Assembly (NCBI GenBank): GCA_015767395.1
Contig: JADWMI010000062.1
Coordinates: 1 to 10,959, forward strand
Length of the DNA: 10,959 nt
Direction of reading: 5' to 3'
Origin: Bacteroidota bacterium
GTDB lineage: Bacteria > Bacteroidota > Bacteroidia > Flavobacteriales > Flavobacteriaceae
The translations under genes were made by a program, and so were the position numbers. The notes under the pieces were generated by a model. That model was not told where the DNA came from, did no database searches, and saw only the letters and a list, made by a program, of their open reading frames with translations. The stretch's first letter is position 1. Each line of letters starts with the position of its first letter. Shown piece by piece: positions 1 through 6,710 of the stretch.

Positions 1-533
1 ACCTTAATAATATCTGCACCAGCCAATAATAATTCTTCAACCATTTCACCAGTTACCACATTTCCTGCCATAATTACTTTATCAGGATATTGTAGACGTG
101 CGTTTTTTACAAAATTCACAAAATGTTCTGAGTAGCCATTGGCAACATCTATGCAGATAAATTTTAGTTGTGGGCTTTGTTCAAAAATAGTGGCTAATTT
201 TTTAGAATCTCCAACACCTGTTCCTGTGCTTACAGCAATATAATCTGAAATATTATGGTCTACTGAATCTGTAAACTCCTTCCACTCTTCAATTGTATAA
301 TGTTTATGAATGGCAGTAAATATTTTATGTTTTGCTAGTTCTTTTGCCATTTCAAAAGTACCTACGGTATCCATATTTGCAGCCATGATTGGAACGCCAT
401 TCCATTGGTGTTTACTATGTAAAAATGTAAAATTTCTATCTAGTGTAACTTGTGATCTTGAACTTAAAGTAGATCGTTTTGGACGAATCATTACATCCTT
501 AAACCCTAATTTTAAATCGGTTTCTATACGCAT
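1..533 (-). CDS. guaC: GMP reductase, N-terminal half (cut by window edge)
   Basis: NADPH-dependent GMP reductase, which deaminates GMP reductively to IMP in the cytoplasm and so links guanine salvage to the adenine branch. The reading frame begins at the ATG complementary to 531-533 and gives 177 residues before the window ends. The N-terminus [14 protein letters not shown] and the segments NMDTVGTF (53-60), AIHKHY (74-79, with the catalytic-type Lys77), STGTG (102-106), [11 protein letters not shown] (128-138) and AGNVVTGEM (156-164) match E. coli GuaC almost residue for residue. The related IMP dehydrogenase is unlikely because there is no CBS domain insertion and the N-terminus is GuaC-like. 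The active-site Cys loop lies beyond the window. It is the third gene of a leftward unit, 18 bases after the metallophosphatase gene, with a purine-rich AAGAAAAGAAA just before the start. Confidence 0.95.
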   Translation of the reverse strand, partial: MRIETDLKLGFKDVMIRPKRSTLSSRSQVTLDRNFTFLHSKHQWNGVPIMAANMDTVGTFEMAKELAKHKIFTAIHKHYTIEEWKEFTDSVDHNISDYIAVSTGTGVGDSKKLATIFEQSPQLKFICIDVANGYSEHFVNFVKNARLQYPDKVIMAGNVVTGEMVEELLLAGADIIK

Positions 534-551
534 TTTCTTTTCTTTATAAAA

Positions 552-1463
552 TTAAACTATAATACTTTTTCCGCTACTTGCTTTGTTTTTGTCACTGTCA
601 AAATAAAAATCGACTCTTCCCACATTTATTCCATAGCAGCCAACTTGATTTACCAACACATTTTCACCTTCACTATTTTTTGTGACTGTAGGCTTTGGTA
701 AAAAGGTGTGGGTATGACCACCAATAATTAAATCGATGTTTTTTGTTTTCGATGCTAATTTTAAATCATCAATTTTATCAGATTTATAATGATAGCCAAG
801 ATGTGATAAACAAATTACAAGGTCACAATGTTCCTCTTCCTTTAAGATTCTGCTCATATCTTGAGCAATATCAACAGGATCTAAATAACCAGTTTCTTTA
901 AACATTCTAGGGTCAACCAAACCAGTTAATTGAATTCCGATTCCAAAAACACCAATTTTAATTCCATCTTTCACAAAAACTCTATATGGTTTTACGTGGC
1001 TATCTAAAATGGTGTTTTTAAAATCGTAATTTGAAGATATAAATTCGAATTTAGCATGTGGTAACTGCTCATATAAACCATCAATACTATTGTCAAAATC
1101 GTGATTCCCAATTGTGGCAGCATCGTATTTTAACATACTCATTAATTTAAATTCCAATTCTCCACCATAAAAATTAAAATAAGGGGTGCCTTGAAAAATA
1201 TCGCCAGCATCTAATAACAATGTATTAGGATTTTCTTTTCTAATACTTTCAACCAAAGTTGCTCTGCGAGCCATACCACCTTGATTTGGGTTTTTATAAT
1301 GACTACTGGGAAATGGTTCAACATGACTATGGACATCGTTGGTATGTAAAATAGTAATATGGCTAGTATCTTTTTTATTGAAGGACTGCATTGAAAGTCC
1401 GCCCAATGTTAAAAAAGCTGTTGCAGCCGTTGATTTTTGTATAAAATTTCTTCTTTTCATCAT
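552..1463 (-). CDS. Tat-exported metallophosphatase, 5'-nucleotidase N-terminal domain only
   Basis: Calcineurin-like dimetal phosphoesterase of the UshA/5'-nucleotidase class, expected to remove phosphate from nucleotides outside the cytoplasm. Metal and phosphate ligands are visible in family order: D43 and H45 (TNDVH), D88 (DAGD), N120 and H121 (GNHDFD), H221 (LSHLG), and H250 and H252 (GGHTH). The N-terminus has a twin-arginine signal, KRRNFIQK, followed by a hydrophobic stretch to about residue 23. No clear AxA cleavage site follows, so the signal may stay as an anchor. At 303 residues the protein stops where UshA-type enzymes would continue into their C-terminal substrate-binding domain, and that domain is encoded by the gene just upstream. 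Translation could start at either of two adjacent ATGs (complement of 1461-1463 or 1458-1460). The first is one base after the upstream stop codon, suggesting coupling. Substrate specificity cannot be read from the sequence. Confidence 0.9.
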   Translation of the reverse strand: MMKRRNFIQKSTAATAFLTLGGLSMQSFNKKDTSHITILHTNDVHSHVEPFPSSHYKNPNQGGMARRATLVESIRKENPNTLLLDAGDIFQGTPYFNFYGGELEFKLMSMLKYDAATIGNHDFDNSIDGLYEQLPHAKFEFISSNYDFKNTILDSHVKPYRVFVKDGIKIGVFGIGIQLTGLVDPRMFKETGYLDPVDIAQDMSRILKEEEHCDLVICLSHLGYHYKSDKIDDLKLASKTKNIDLIIGGHTHTFLPKPTVTKNSEGENVLVNQVGCYGINVGRVDFYFDSDKNKASSGKSIIV

Positions 1464-1464
1464 C

Positions 1465-2217
1465 TTATTTTTCTTTTCTAAATCTACCGTCTAATTCAAC
1501 TTTAATAGTATCTGTGTCTTTAAAATAATCAATAATAGCATTTCTTACTTTATAGTCTAATTTGAATAAATTAACAGGGTCTTTAAAGAAAATCATATTA
1601 TCACCACCACTTTGTAAATAATCTGAAGTCAATACAAAATAGGTTTTAGAATTGTCTAATGGAGCATTGTTAATAGTTAACTTAAAATCATTCTCCGAAA
1701 CTACCAAATTGATATGTTTTGAAAGCGGATGCGCTTTGTTCTGAGTTATTAAATAAGTTGCCAATGCTGCTACTTTGTCGGCCGTTAGTTCAACCACTAC
1801 TAAACTATTTTCAAACGGCATTAGTTCAAAGGCGTTTTTATAAAAAATTTCACCTTTTGAAATTGCAGCTCTAATACCACCATAGTTAAACATCGCAAAA
1901 TCAATATTTTTTTCTGTTTGAGTATTAAAAATAGCATTTGCTCTGAGATAACACATATCTGCCATTAAATTTCCTAATGAACTTTCTAATTCTCCGTCAA
2001 CCCTAGTTAGGTTTATTGGCGTAAAACTTAATATGGTGTTCATTTCTTTTTCAACCTTGTCCTTATATGGATGAATAATTTCTTCAATGGCTTTTTTAGA
2101 TGGTATTTCTTCAGTAATTGGAAGCAATTTACCTTCTATTTTTACTAAATATTGTGGTTCATTTTTACAATTTACAAACAGAAGTATTGTAAAAAATAAA
2201 ATAATAATTTTTTTCAT
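1465..2217 (-). CDS. 5'-nucleotidase C-terminal domain lipoprotein
   Basis: A stand-alone homologue of the 5'-nucleotidase C-terminal domain, which in UshA-type enzymes binds the nucleoside. Numbered from the chosen ATG (complement of 2215-2217), residues 1-17 read as a lipoprotein signal, MKKIIILFFTILLFVNC, with Cys17 as the likely acylated residue. A further in-frame ATG six codons upstream (complement of 2233-2235) is possible, but it would put MTIIST before the charged signal start. Family features are the SSLGNLMADM helix, the FNYGGIR loop that normally binds the substrate phosphate or ribose region, LMPFENSLVVVEL, and the YLQSGGDNM loop near the C-terminus. There is no metal-binding catalytic domain, so activity probably needs the metallophosphatase encoded immediately downstream. 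It is the first gene of the leftward unit and is divergent from the DUF6913 gene. Confidence 0.88.
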   Translation of the reverse strand: MKKIIILFFTILLFVNCKNEPQYLVKIEGKLLPITEEIPSKKAIEEIIHPYKDKVEKEMNTILSFTPINLTRVDGELESSLGNLMADMCYLRANAIFNTQTEKNIDFAMFNYGGIRAAISKGEIFYKNAFELMPFENSLVVVELTADKVAALATYLITQNKAHPLSKHINLVVSENDFKLTINNAPLDNSKTYFVLTSDYLQSGGDNMIFFKDPVNLFKLDYKVRNAIIDYFKDTDTIKVELDGRFRKEK

Positions 2218-2219
2218 TG

Positions 2220-2249
2220 TTGATATAATAGTCATTTTAATTAGTTTTG
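2220..2249 (+). promoter_or_regulatory. Bacteroidota-type promoter for DUF6913-dapA
   Basis: A perfect -7 element TAGTTTTG at 2242-2249 fits TAnnTTTG. A TTG at 2220-2222 sits 19 bases upstream, as expected for the -33 element used by the Bacteroidota primary sigma factor. Transcription would start near 2255, leaving a leader of about 15 bases before the ATG at 2270. The upstream half overlaps the start region of the divergent lipoprotein gene. This is inferred from motif and spacing only. Confidence 0.65.
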
Positions 2250-2269
2250 TAAACTAAGCGTAAATATAG

Positions 2270-2791
2270 ATGATTTTTACAGGTTTTAAACTTAAAAGCA
2301 ATCAATTATTTTTCAACAAACATTTAAAAACGTTTGTAGCAAATAGGCATAATTATGAATCTAAGAATGTAAAAAGAGTACTTATTATATTAGATGATAT
2401 TTCCAAAAAAACGGTTATTTTAGATGATTTTAACAATCTATTTGGAATAGTTGAAAGTAAAATAGATATTTTTGTTTTTCAAAAAATGGATATAAAGGAT
2501 GGTCCTTTAGACCATGTTATTTCTGCAAAAGATTTTGGTTGGTATGGGAAAATAAAATCTGACAAGCTAAATAGTATTTTAACAAAAAAATACGATTTGT
2601 TAATTAATTATAGTAAAATTGAAAATATATACTCCAACTTGTTAATATTGCAATGTAAAACAGCATTCAATGTAGGTTTTTCACATTTAGATAAACGCTT
2701 GTACGACTTATTAATTAAATGTAAGGATTCAGATACAAATTTGTTTAATAAAGAATTAAAGAAATATTTAGCCATTTTAAAAAAAATATAA
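2270..2791 (+). CDS. DUF6913 family protein of unknown function
   Basis: A 173-residue, probably cytoplasmic protein with no signal peptide or membrane segment. I recognise it as the DUF6913 family found beside dapA in many flavobacteria, but no function is known to me. The sequence suggests an alpha/beta fold: a basic N-terminal segment (residues 1-35), a strand VLIILDD (37-43), a second strand [10 protein letters not shown] (65-74), a conserved-looking KDFGWYGKI (87-95), a strand KYDLLINYS (107-115) and AFNVGFSH (132-139), then a Lys-rich C-terminal helix. No catalytic motif is apparent. It starts about 20 bases downstream of a good promoter motif. Its TAA stop shares one base with the dapA ATG (TAATG), so the two genes are probably co-transcribed and translationally coupled. 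That hints at, but does not show, a link to cell-wall precursor or lysine metabolism. Confidence 0.85.
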   Translation: MIFTGFKLKSNQLFFNKHLKTFVANRHNYESKNVKRVLIILDDISKKTVILDDFNNLFGIVESKIDIFVFQKMDIKDGPLDHVISAKDFGWYGKIKSDKLNSILTKKYDLLINYSKIENIYSNLLILQCKTAFNVGFSHLDKRLYDLLIKCKDSDTNLFNKELKKYLAILKKI

Positions 2792-3666
2792 TGAGGGAAT
2801 TGTTAGGAACTGGAGTTGCATTGGTTACACCTTTTAATGAAGATAAATCAGTTGATTTTAATGGTTTAGAGCGTTTGGTGAACTTTCAGATTGATAATGG
2901 TGTGAATTATTTAGTGGTTTTAGGAACTACTGGTGAACCAGCAACTTTAACCGCTGAAGAAAAGGAGCAAGTAAAAGCGACTATCATTAAAGCAAATAAT
3001 GGCAGACTTCCGTTGGTAATTGGTATTGGAGGTAATAATACAATTGCTGTTGTTGAAGAAATTAAAAGTGCTGACTTGTCCGATTTTTGCGCCATTCTTT
3101 CCGTTTCACCTTATTATAATAAACCAACACAAGAAGGTACTTATCAGCATTTTAAAACAATTTCAGAAGCGAGTCCATTACCAATAATTTTATACAACGT
3201 ACCAGGTAGAACAGGTAAAAATGTTGAGCCTAAAACAATTTTGAGACTGGCAAATGATTTTAAAAATATTGTTGCAGTAAAGGAAGCTGCTGGTGATTTA
3301 ACACAAGCAATGCGCATAATTCAAAACAAGCCGAAAAATTTCATGGTAATTTCTGGAGATGACATGATTGCTTTACCAATGGTATTGGCTGGAGGATCAG
3401 GTGTTATTTCTGTAATTGGCCAAGGGTTGCCAAAAGATTTTTCAGCAATGATTCAATATGGGTTGGAAGGAAATAAAGAGCGTGCTAACAAACTGCATTA
3501 CAAAGTGATGGATAGTATTGATTATATTTTTGAAGAATGCAATCCTTCTGGAATAAAGGCCTTGTTGAATAAAGTAAATATTTGTTCAGAAAATGTTCGT
3601 TTACCTTTAGTTGCAGCTTCTTATGAATTACAACAAAAAATCAATAACTTTGTTGAAAATTATTAA
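2791..3666 (+). CDS. dapA: 4-hydroxy-tetrahydrodipicolinate synthase
   Basis: Condenses pyruvate with aspartate semialdehyde, the first committed step to diaminopimelate and lysine, in the cytoplasm. The 291 residues agree with the usual length (292 in E. coli) and form one TIM barrel of the DapA/N-acetylneuraminate lyase family. Diagnostic residues are present: GTTGEP (45-50, with Thr46 and Thr47 of the proton relay), Tyr109 in [11 protein letters not shown], Tyr135 in LYNVPGRTG, Arg140 for the substrate carboxylate, and Lys164 in VAVKEAAGD as the Schiff-base lysine. This set, in particular the Arg, favours DapA over other lyases of the superfamily. The start ATG overlaps the stop of the DUF6913 gene by one base. 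Fifty AT-rich bases separate it from ferritin. Confidence 0.97.
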   Translation: MRELLGTGVALVTPFNEDKSVDFNGLERLVNFQIDNGVNYLVVLGTTGEPATLTAEEKEQVKATIIKANNGRLPLVIGIGGNNTIAVVEEIKSADLSDFCAILSVSPYYNKPTQEGTYQHFKTISEASPLPIILYNVPGRTGKNVEPKTILRLANDFKNIVAVKEAAGDLTQAMRIIQNKPKNFMVISGDDMIALPMVLAGGSGVISVIGQGLPKDFSAMIQYGLEGNKERANKLHYKVMDSIDYIFEECNPSGIKALLNKVNICSENVRLPLVAASYELQQKINNFVENY

Positions 3667-3716
3667 GTAATTTTAATAATAAAATATTCAATAAGTAATT
3701 AAAATAAATTAATACT

Positions 3717-4232
3717 ATGCTATCAGAAAAAATGCAAACGGTTTTAAACTTACAAATAAGGATTGAAGCAGAATCTTCTCAAATATATTTAGCGATGGCT
3801 TCTTGGGCTGAATTAAATGGATTGGAAGGAGTTTCACAATTTATGTATGCTCAATCTGATGAGGAGCGTTTGCATATGTTAAAGTTCTTTAAATATATTA
3901 ATGAACGTGGAGGTCATGCGCAAGTTTCAGAATTAACAGGTCCAGATCTAGAATTTGGATCTATTAAAGAAATGTTTGAAACATTGTTTAAGCACGAGGT
4001 ATTTGTGTCGCAAAGCATCAATGAATTGGTTCATATATCTTTGGAGGAAAAGGATTATGCAACCCATAACTTTTTACAGTGGTATGTAGCTGAGCAAATT
4101 GAAGAAGAAGCGCAGGCAAGAACAATATTAGATAAAATCAATCTTATTGGAGATGATAAAGGAGGTTTGTACCTGTTTGATAATGACATAAAACAATTGT
4201 CAATTGTTAGTTCAGTAGCACCTGCTGTATAA
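3717..4232 (+). CDS. ftnA: Non-haem ferritin (FtnA type)
   Basis: Iron-storage protein that oxidises Fe(II) at a dinuclear centre and stores ferric mineral inside a 24-subunit shell in the cytoplasm. The 171 residues align without gaps to bacterial FtnA over the four-helix bundle. All ferroxidase positions are present at FtnA numbering: Glu17, Tyr24, Glu50 and His53 (DEERLH), Glu94 (KHE), Gln127 and Glu130 (WYVAEQIEEE). The haem-binding Met of bacterioferritin is not apparent. The C-terminal helix ends in GGLYLFD, as in FtnA, followed by a short extra tail. It lies between dapA and bamD with non-coding DNA on both sides, so it may be a separate transcript. I see no convincing Fur box or promoter before it. 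Confidence 0.96.
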   Translation: MLSEKMQTVLNLQIRIEAESSQIYLAMASWAELNGLEGVSQFMYAQSDEERLHMLKFFKYINERGGHAQVSELTGPDLEFGSIKEMFETLFKHEVFVSQSINELVHISLEEKDYATHNFLQWYVAEQIEEEAQARTILDKINLIGDDKGGLYLFDNDIKQLSIVSSVAPAV

Positions 4233-4280
4233 GAATTAACAAACAATTAAGTGTTTTAAGCAACATTTATATTAAAAGCG

Positions 4281-4339
4281 AGTTATTTTTGTGGATTAAT
4301 GATGTGAAAAATCATTTTATTAATCCATAATAAATAACT
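4281..4339 (+). repeat. Imperfect AT-rich inverted repeat before bamD
   Basis: An outer 8-base arm pair, AGTTATTT (4281-4288) with AAATAACT (4332-4339), encloses an inner 9-base pair, TGGATTAAT (4292-4300) with ATTAATCCA (4319-4327). A possible three-base inner pairing, ATG (4302-4304) with CAT (4313-4315), closes on an A-rich loop. No T-run follows, so it is not a typical intrinsic terminator. It could be a weak ferritin terminator, an operator, or a structured leader of bamD. Confidence 0.6.
4284..4291 (+). promoter_or_regulatory. Candidate -7 element upstream of bamD
   Basis: TATTTTTG is a perfect match to TAnnTTTG. It would give a transcript starting near 4297 with a leader of roughly 54 bases carrying much of the inner hairpin. 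No TTG lies at the expected -33 distance, so this rests on the -7 motif alone. A second perfect motif, TAATTTTG, is at 4339-4346, only four bases before the bamD ATG, where it would imply an almost leaderless mRNA. Confidence 0.4.
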
Positions 4340-4350
4340 AATTTTGCCAA

Positions 4351-5178
4351 ATGCAAAAAAATAAGATTTATATTTTCATTTTATTGATGGCTATAGGACT
4401 TTCCTCCTGTGGTGATTTTAGTAAAGTCTTGAATAAAGGTACTGCTCAAGAACAATATGAGATGGCTACAAACTTGTATGAGTCACAAAGCTATTCGAAA
4501 TCCATTCAATTGTTTGAGAAAATAACACCATTTTATAGAGGTAAGCCTCAAATGGAGCGTATCCAATATATGATTTCACAATCTTATTACAATACAAAGC
4601 AATACAGTTTGTCTTCTTATTATTTCGATAAATTTGTGAAAAACTATCCAAAAAGTTCAAAAGTTGAAGAAGCAGCATACCTATCGGCACATAGTTATTA
4701 TTTAGCTTCTCCTATTTTTAGTTTAGATCAAAAAGATAGTTATGAAGCTTTAAATGCTTTACAAAACTTTATTTATAAATATCCAGAATCTGATAAAGTT
4801 ACAGAGGCGAACGTGAATATTAAAAACTTAACAGCTAAGTTAGAGAAGAAAGCTTTTGAAATATCTAAACAATATTATACAACAAGTGATTATATTGCTG
4901 CAATTGCTTCATTTGATAATTTTATAAGCGAATATTTAGGATCTTCATATAAAGAAGATGTTTTATATTTGCGCTTTATGGCCTCATATAAACTAGCGAT
5001 AAATAGCCATATATATAAAAAAGAATCACGATTAAATGATGCTGTAAAAGCACACCAAAGGTATAAAAGAAATTTCCCTGAATCTGAAAATTTAAAAGAT
5101 ACAGAGAATTTATTAGAAGAATTAAACGAGGAAATTAATATTGTTATTGCACAAAAAACTGAAACAAATGGATTATAA
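4351..5178 (+). CDS. bamD: Outer-membrane protein assembly factor BamD
   Basis: Lipoprotein of the BAM complex, which inserts beta-barrel proteins into the outer membrane from the periplasmic side. Residues 1-20 form a lipoprotein signal (basic start, hydrophobic core, lipobox LSSC) with Cys20 as the acylated residue, which fixes the ATG at 4351. The mature part is almost wholly helical and consists of tetratricopeptide-like repeats. One is YEMATNLYESQSYSKSIQLF at 36-55, others are near 74-101 (with FDKFVKNYP), 131-146 (LQNFIYKYPES), 173-197 and 225-246. The recurring F-x-x-F/Y-x-x-x-Y/F-P helix ends are typical of BamD/ComL. At 275 residues it is somewhat longer than E. coli BamD (245). It starts a compact gene series and its last 11 bases overlap the rpoZ-like gene. 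Confidence 0.93.
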   Translation: MQKNKIYIFILLMAIGLSSCGDFSKVLNKGTAQEQYEMATNLYESQSYSKSIQLFEKITPFYRGKPQMERIQYMISQSYYNTKQYSLSSYYFDKFVKNYPKSSKVEEAAYLSAHSYYLASPIFSLDQKDSYEALNALQNFIYKYPESDKVTEANVNIKNLTAKLEKKAFEISKQYYTTSDYIAAIASFDNFISEYLGSSYKEDVLYLRFMASYKLAINSHIYKKESRLNDAVKAHQRYKRNFPESENLKDTENLLEELNEEINIVIAQKTETNGL

Positions 5179-5494
5179 AAACACAAAGGCAGCTCAATCA
5201 ACAATTACTTACGATAAAAATGAAATTGAAGCGCCTACTGAAAACATTTATGAAGCAATCACAATTATAGCTAAAAGAGCTGAACAAATTAGTGGTGATT
5301 TGAAAAATGAATTGGTTGAGAAATTAGAAGAATTTGCAACATATACTGATAGTTTAGATGAGGTATTTGAAAACAAAGAGCAAATAGAAGTTTCTAAATT
5401 TTATGAAAAATTACCAAAACCATCTGCAATTGCTGTAGAAGAGTGGTTAGAAGGTAAAATTTATTATAGAAACCCAGAAGAATCTCAAAAATAA
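5168..5494 (+). CDS. rpoZ: RNA polymerase omega subunit, flavobacterial type
   Basis: A 108-residue protein of the type annotated in flavobacteria as DNA-directed RNA polymerase omega, which assists folding and assembly of the beta' subunit. The ATG at 5168 is preferred because it gives MDYKNTKAAQSTITYD, the usual family start; the frame stays open to an ATG at 5141, which would lie deep inside bamD. The segment TENIYEAITIIAKRAEQIS (33-51) corresponds to the omega helix with its A-x-R-A-x-Q-I/L core. Upstream of it the protein lacks the textbook omega start, and the acidic helical C-terminal half (about 55-108, ending LEGKIYYRNPEE) is typical only of this group. The start lies 11 bases inside bamD in another frame, and coaBC begins one base after the stop codon, so coupling is likely. 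Confidence 0.82.
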   Translation: MDYKNTKAAQSTITYDKNEIEAPTENIYEAITIIAKRAEQISGDLKNELVEKLEEFATYTDSLDEVFENKEQIEVSKFYEKLPKPSAIAVEEWLEGKIYYRNPEESQK

Positions 5495-5495
5495 A

Positions 5496-6710
5496 ATGGC
5501 TATTTTAAGCGGTAAAAATATACTTTTAGGCGTTACAGCCGGTATTGCTGCTTATAAAACAGCTAGTTTGGTACGACTTTTTATTAAGGCAGGTGCAAAT
5601 GTTAAAGTTGTAATGACACCTGCTTCAAAAGATTTTGTTACTCCTTTAACACTTTCTACACTTTCACAAAACCCAGTTTATTCTTCTTTTTTTGAAAAAG
5701 GAGAGGAGGAAACTGAAGAATGGAATAGTCATGTAGATTTAGGCCTTTGGGCCGATTTTATGCTTGTTGCACCTGCAACAGCAAATACATTGTCTAAAAT
5801 GGCAAATGGTGTTTGCGATAATTTACTACTAGCTGTTTATTTGTCGGCCAAATGTAAAGTGTATTTTGCACCTACCATGGATTTAGATATGTATCAACAT
5901 CCAACTACTAAAGCAAACATTGATAAATTACAAAACTTTGGAAATATATTCATTGCTCCGTCAACAGGTTTTTTAGCAAGCGGTTTAACAGGAGAGGGTA
6001 GAATGGAAGAACCTGAAAATATTGTTTCATTTATTGAAAATGAAATTATTAAGGGTTTGCCTTTATATAAAAAGAAAGTATTAATTACTGCTGGTCCAAC
6101 CTATGAAGCTATTGACCCTGTTCGTTTTATTGGGAATCACTCTTCAGGTAAAATGGGCTTTGAACTGGCTAAAACAGCTGCGAGTTTAGGTGCCGAAGTT
6201 TATCTAATAACGGGGCCTTCTAACGAAACGGTTGCTAATTCTTCAATTAAAAGAATTGATGTTGTAAGTGCTGAGGAAATGTATAATGAGGTTCACGGCT
6301 ATTTTAAATCGGTAGATATTGCAATTCTTTCGGCTGCAGTAGCTGATTACAAACCAAAAAATATTGCTACTCAAAAAATTAAAAAAGCTTCAGACTCAAT
6401 GACTATTGAGTTGGTGAAAACACAAGATATTTTAGCTTCTTTAGGTAAAGAAAAAACCACTCAAATATTGGTTGGTTTTGCATTGGAAACGAATAATGAA
6501 TTAGAAAATGCAAAAACTAAATTAAATAAGAAAAATTTAGACTTTATTGTGCTAAATTCGTTGCAAGATAAAGGTGCTGGATTTAAAAAAGACACAAATA
6601 AAGTCACAATTATTGATAAATTCGAAAATATTTCTGAATTTAGTCTAAAATCTAAAGCAACAGTTGCTGAAGATATTTTTAACGAAATATTCCATAGAAT
6701 TTATGCCTAA
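5496..6710 (+). CDS. coaBC: Bifunctional phosphopantothenoylcysteine decarboxylase / phosphopantothenate-cysteine ligase
   Basis: Makes 4'-phosphopantetheine for coenzyme A in two steps: ligation of cysteine (CoaB half) and decarboxylation (CoaC half, FMN-dependent). The length of 404 is normal (406 in E. coli). CoaC occupies about 1-185, with the flavin-binding start GVTAGIAAYK (12-21), catalytic His79 in SHVDLG, and VAPATANTLSKMANG (91-105). CoaB occupies about 192-404, with TAGPTYEAIDPVRFIGNHSS (198-217) including Asn214, the ADYKP segment (284-288), the Lys-rich QKIKK (293-297) and GFALET (327-332). Two CoaC active-site positions differ from the textbook enzymes: the PxMN Asn is Asp129 (PTMDLDMY), and the usual Cys of the LACG loop is Ser162 (LASG). 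Other Bacteroidota may share this, as I recall. The last 8 bases overlap the next gene. Confidence 0.95.
   Translation: MAILSGKNILLGVTAGIAAYKTASLVRLFIKAGANVKVVMTPASKDFVTPLTLSTLSQNPVYSSFFEKGEEETEEWNSHVDLGLWADFMLVAPATANTLSKMANGVCDNLLLAVYLSAKCKVYFAPTMDLDMYQHPTTKANIDKLQNFGNIFIAPSTGFLASGLTGEGRMEEPENIVSFIENEIIKGLPLYKKKVLITAGPTYEAIDPVRFIGNHSSGKMGFELAKTAASLGAEVYLITGPSNETVANSSIKRIDVVSAEEMYNEVHGYFKSVDIAILSAAVADYKPKNIATQKIKKASDSMTIELVKTQDILASLGKEKTTQILVGFALETNNELENAKTKLNKKNLDFIVLNSLQDKGAGFKKDTNKVTIIDKFENISEFSLKSKATVAEDIFNEIFHRIYA

Noticed and set aside
310..549. Plus-strand open frame of 79 codons
   Set aside because: It lies opposite the strongly conserved guaC coding frame and has no recognisable protein features of its own.
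2261..2268. Minus-strand TATATTTA as -7 element for the nucleotidase unit
   Set aside because: The last base differs from the consensus and no TTG lies at the proper distance; the nearest is about 30 bases away. A promoter must exist nearby but I cannot place it.
2907..3095. Minus-strand open frame inside dapA
   Set aside because: It is antisense to a conserved TIM-barrel gene, and its low-complexity composition mirrors the dapA codons.
3667..3716. Terminator, promoter or repeat between dapA and ferritin
   Set aside because: The stretch is almost pure A and T. The short repeated AAGTAATT and the weak TAATTTTA with a 15-base spacing to TTG are what chance would give in such sequence.
4890..5204. 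Minus-strand open frame of 104 codons across the bamD-rpoZ junction
   Set aside because: It is opposite two real genes, rich in Ser, Phe and Leu as expected for an antisense reading of AT-rich DNA, and has no start context.
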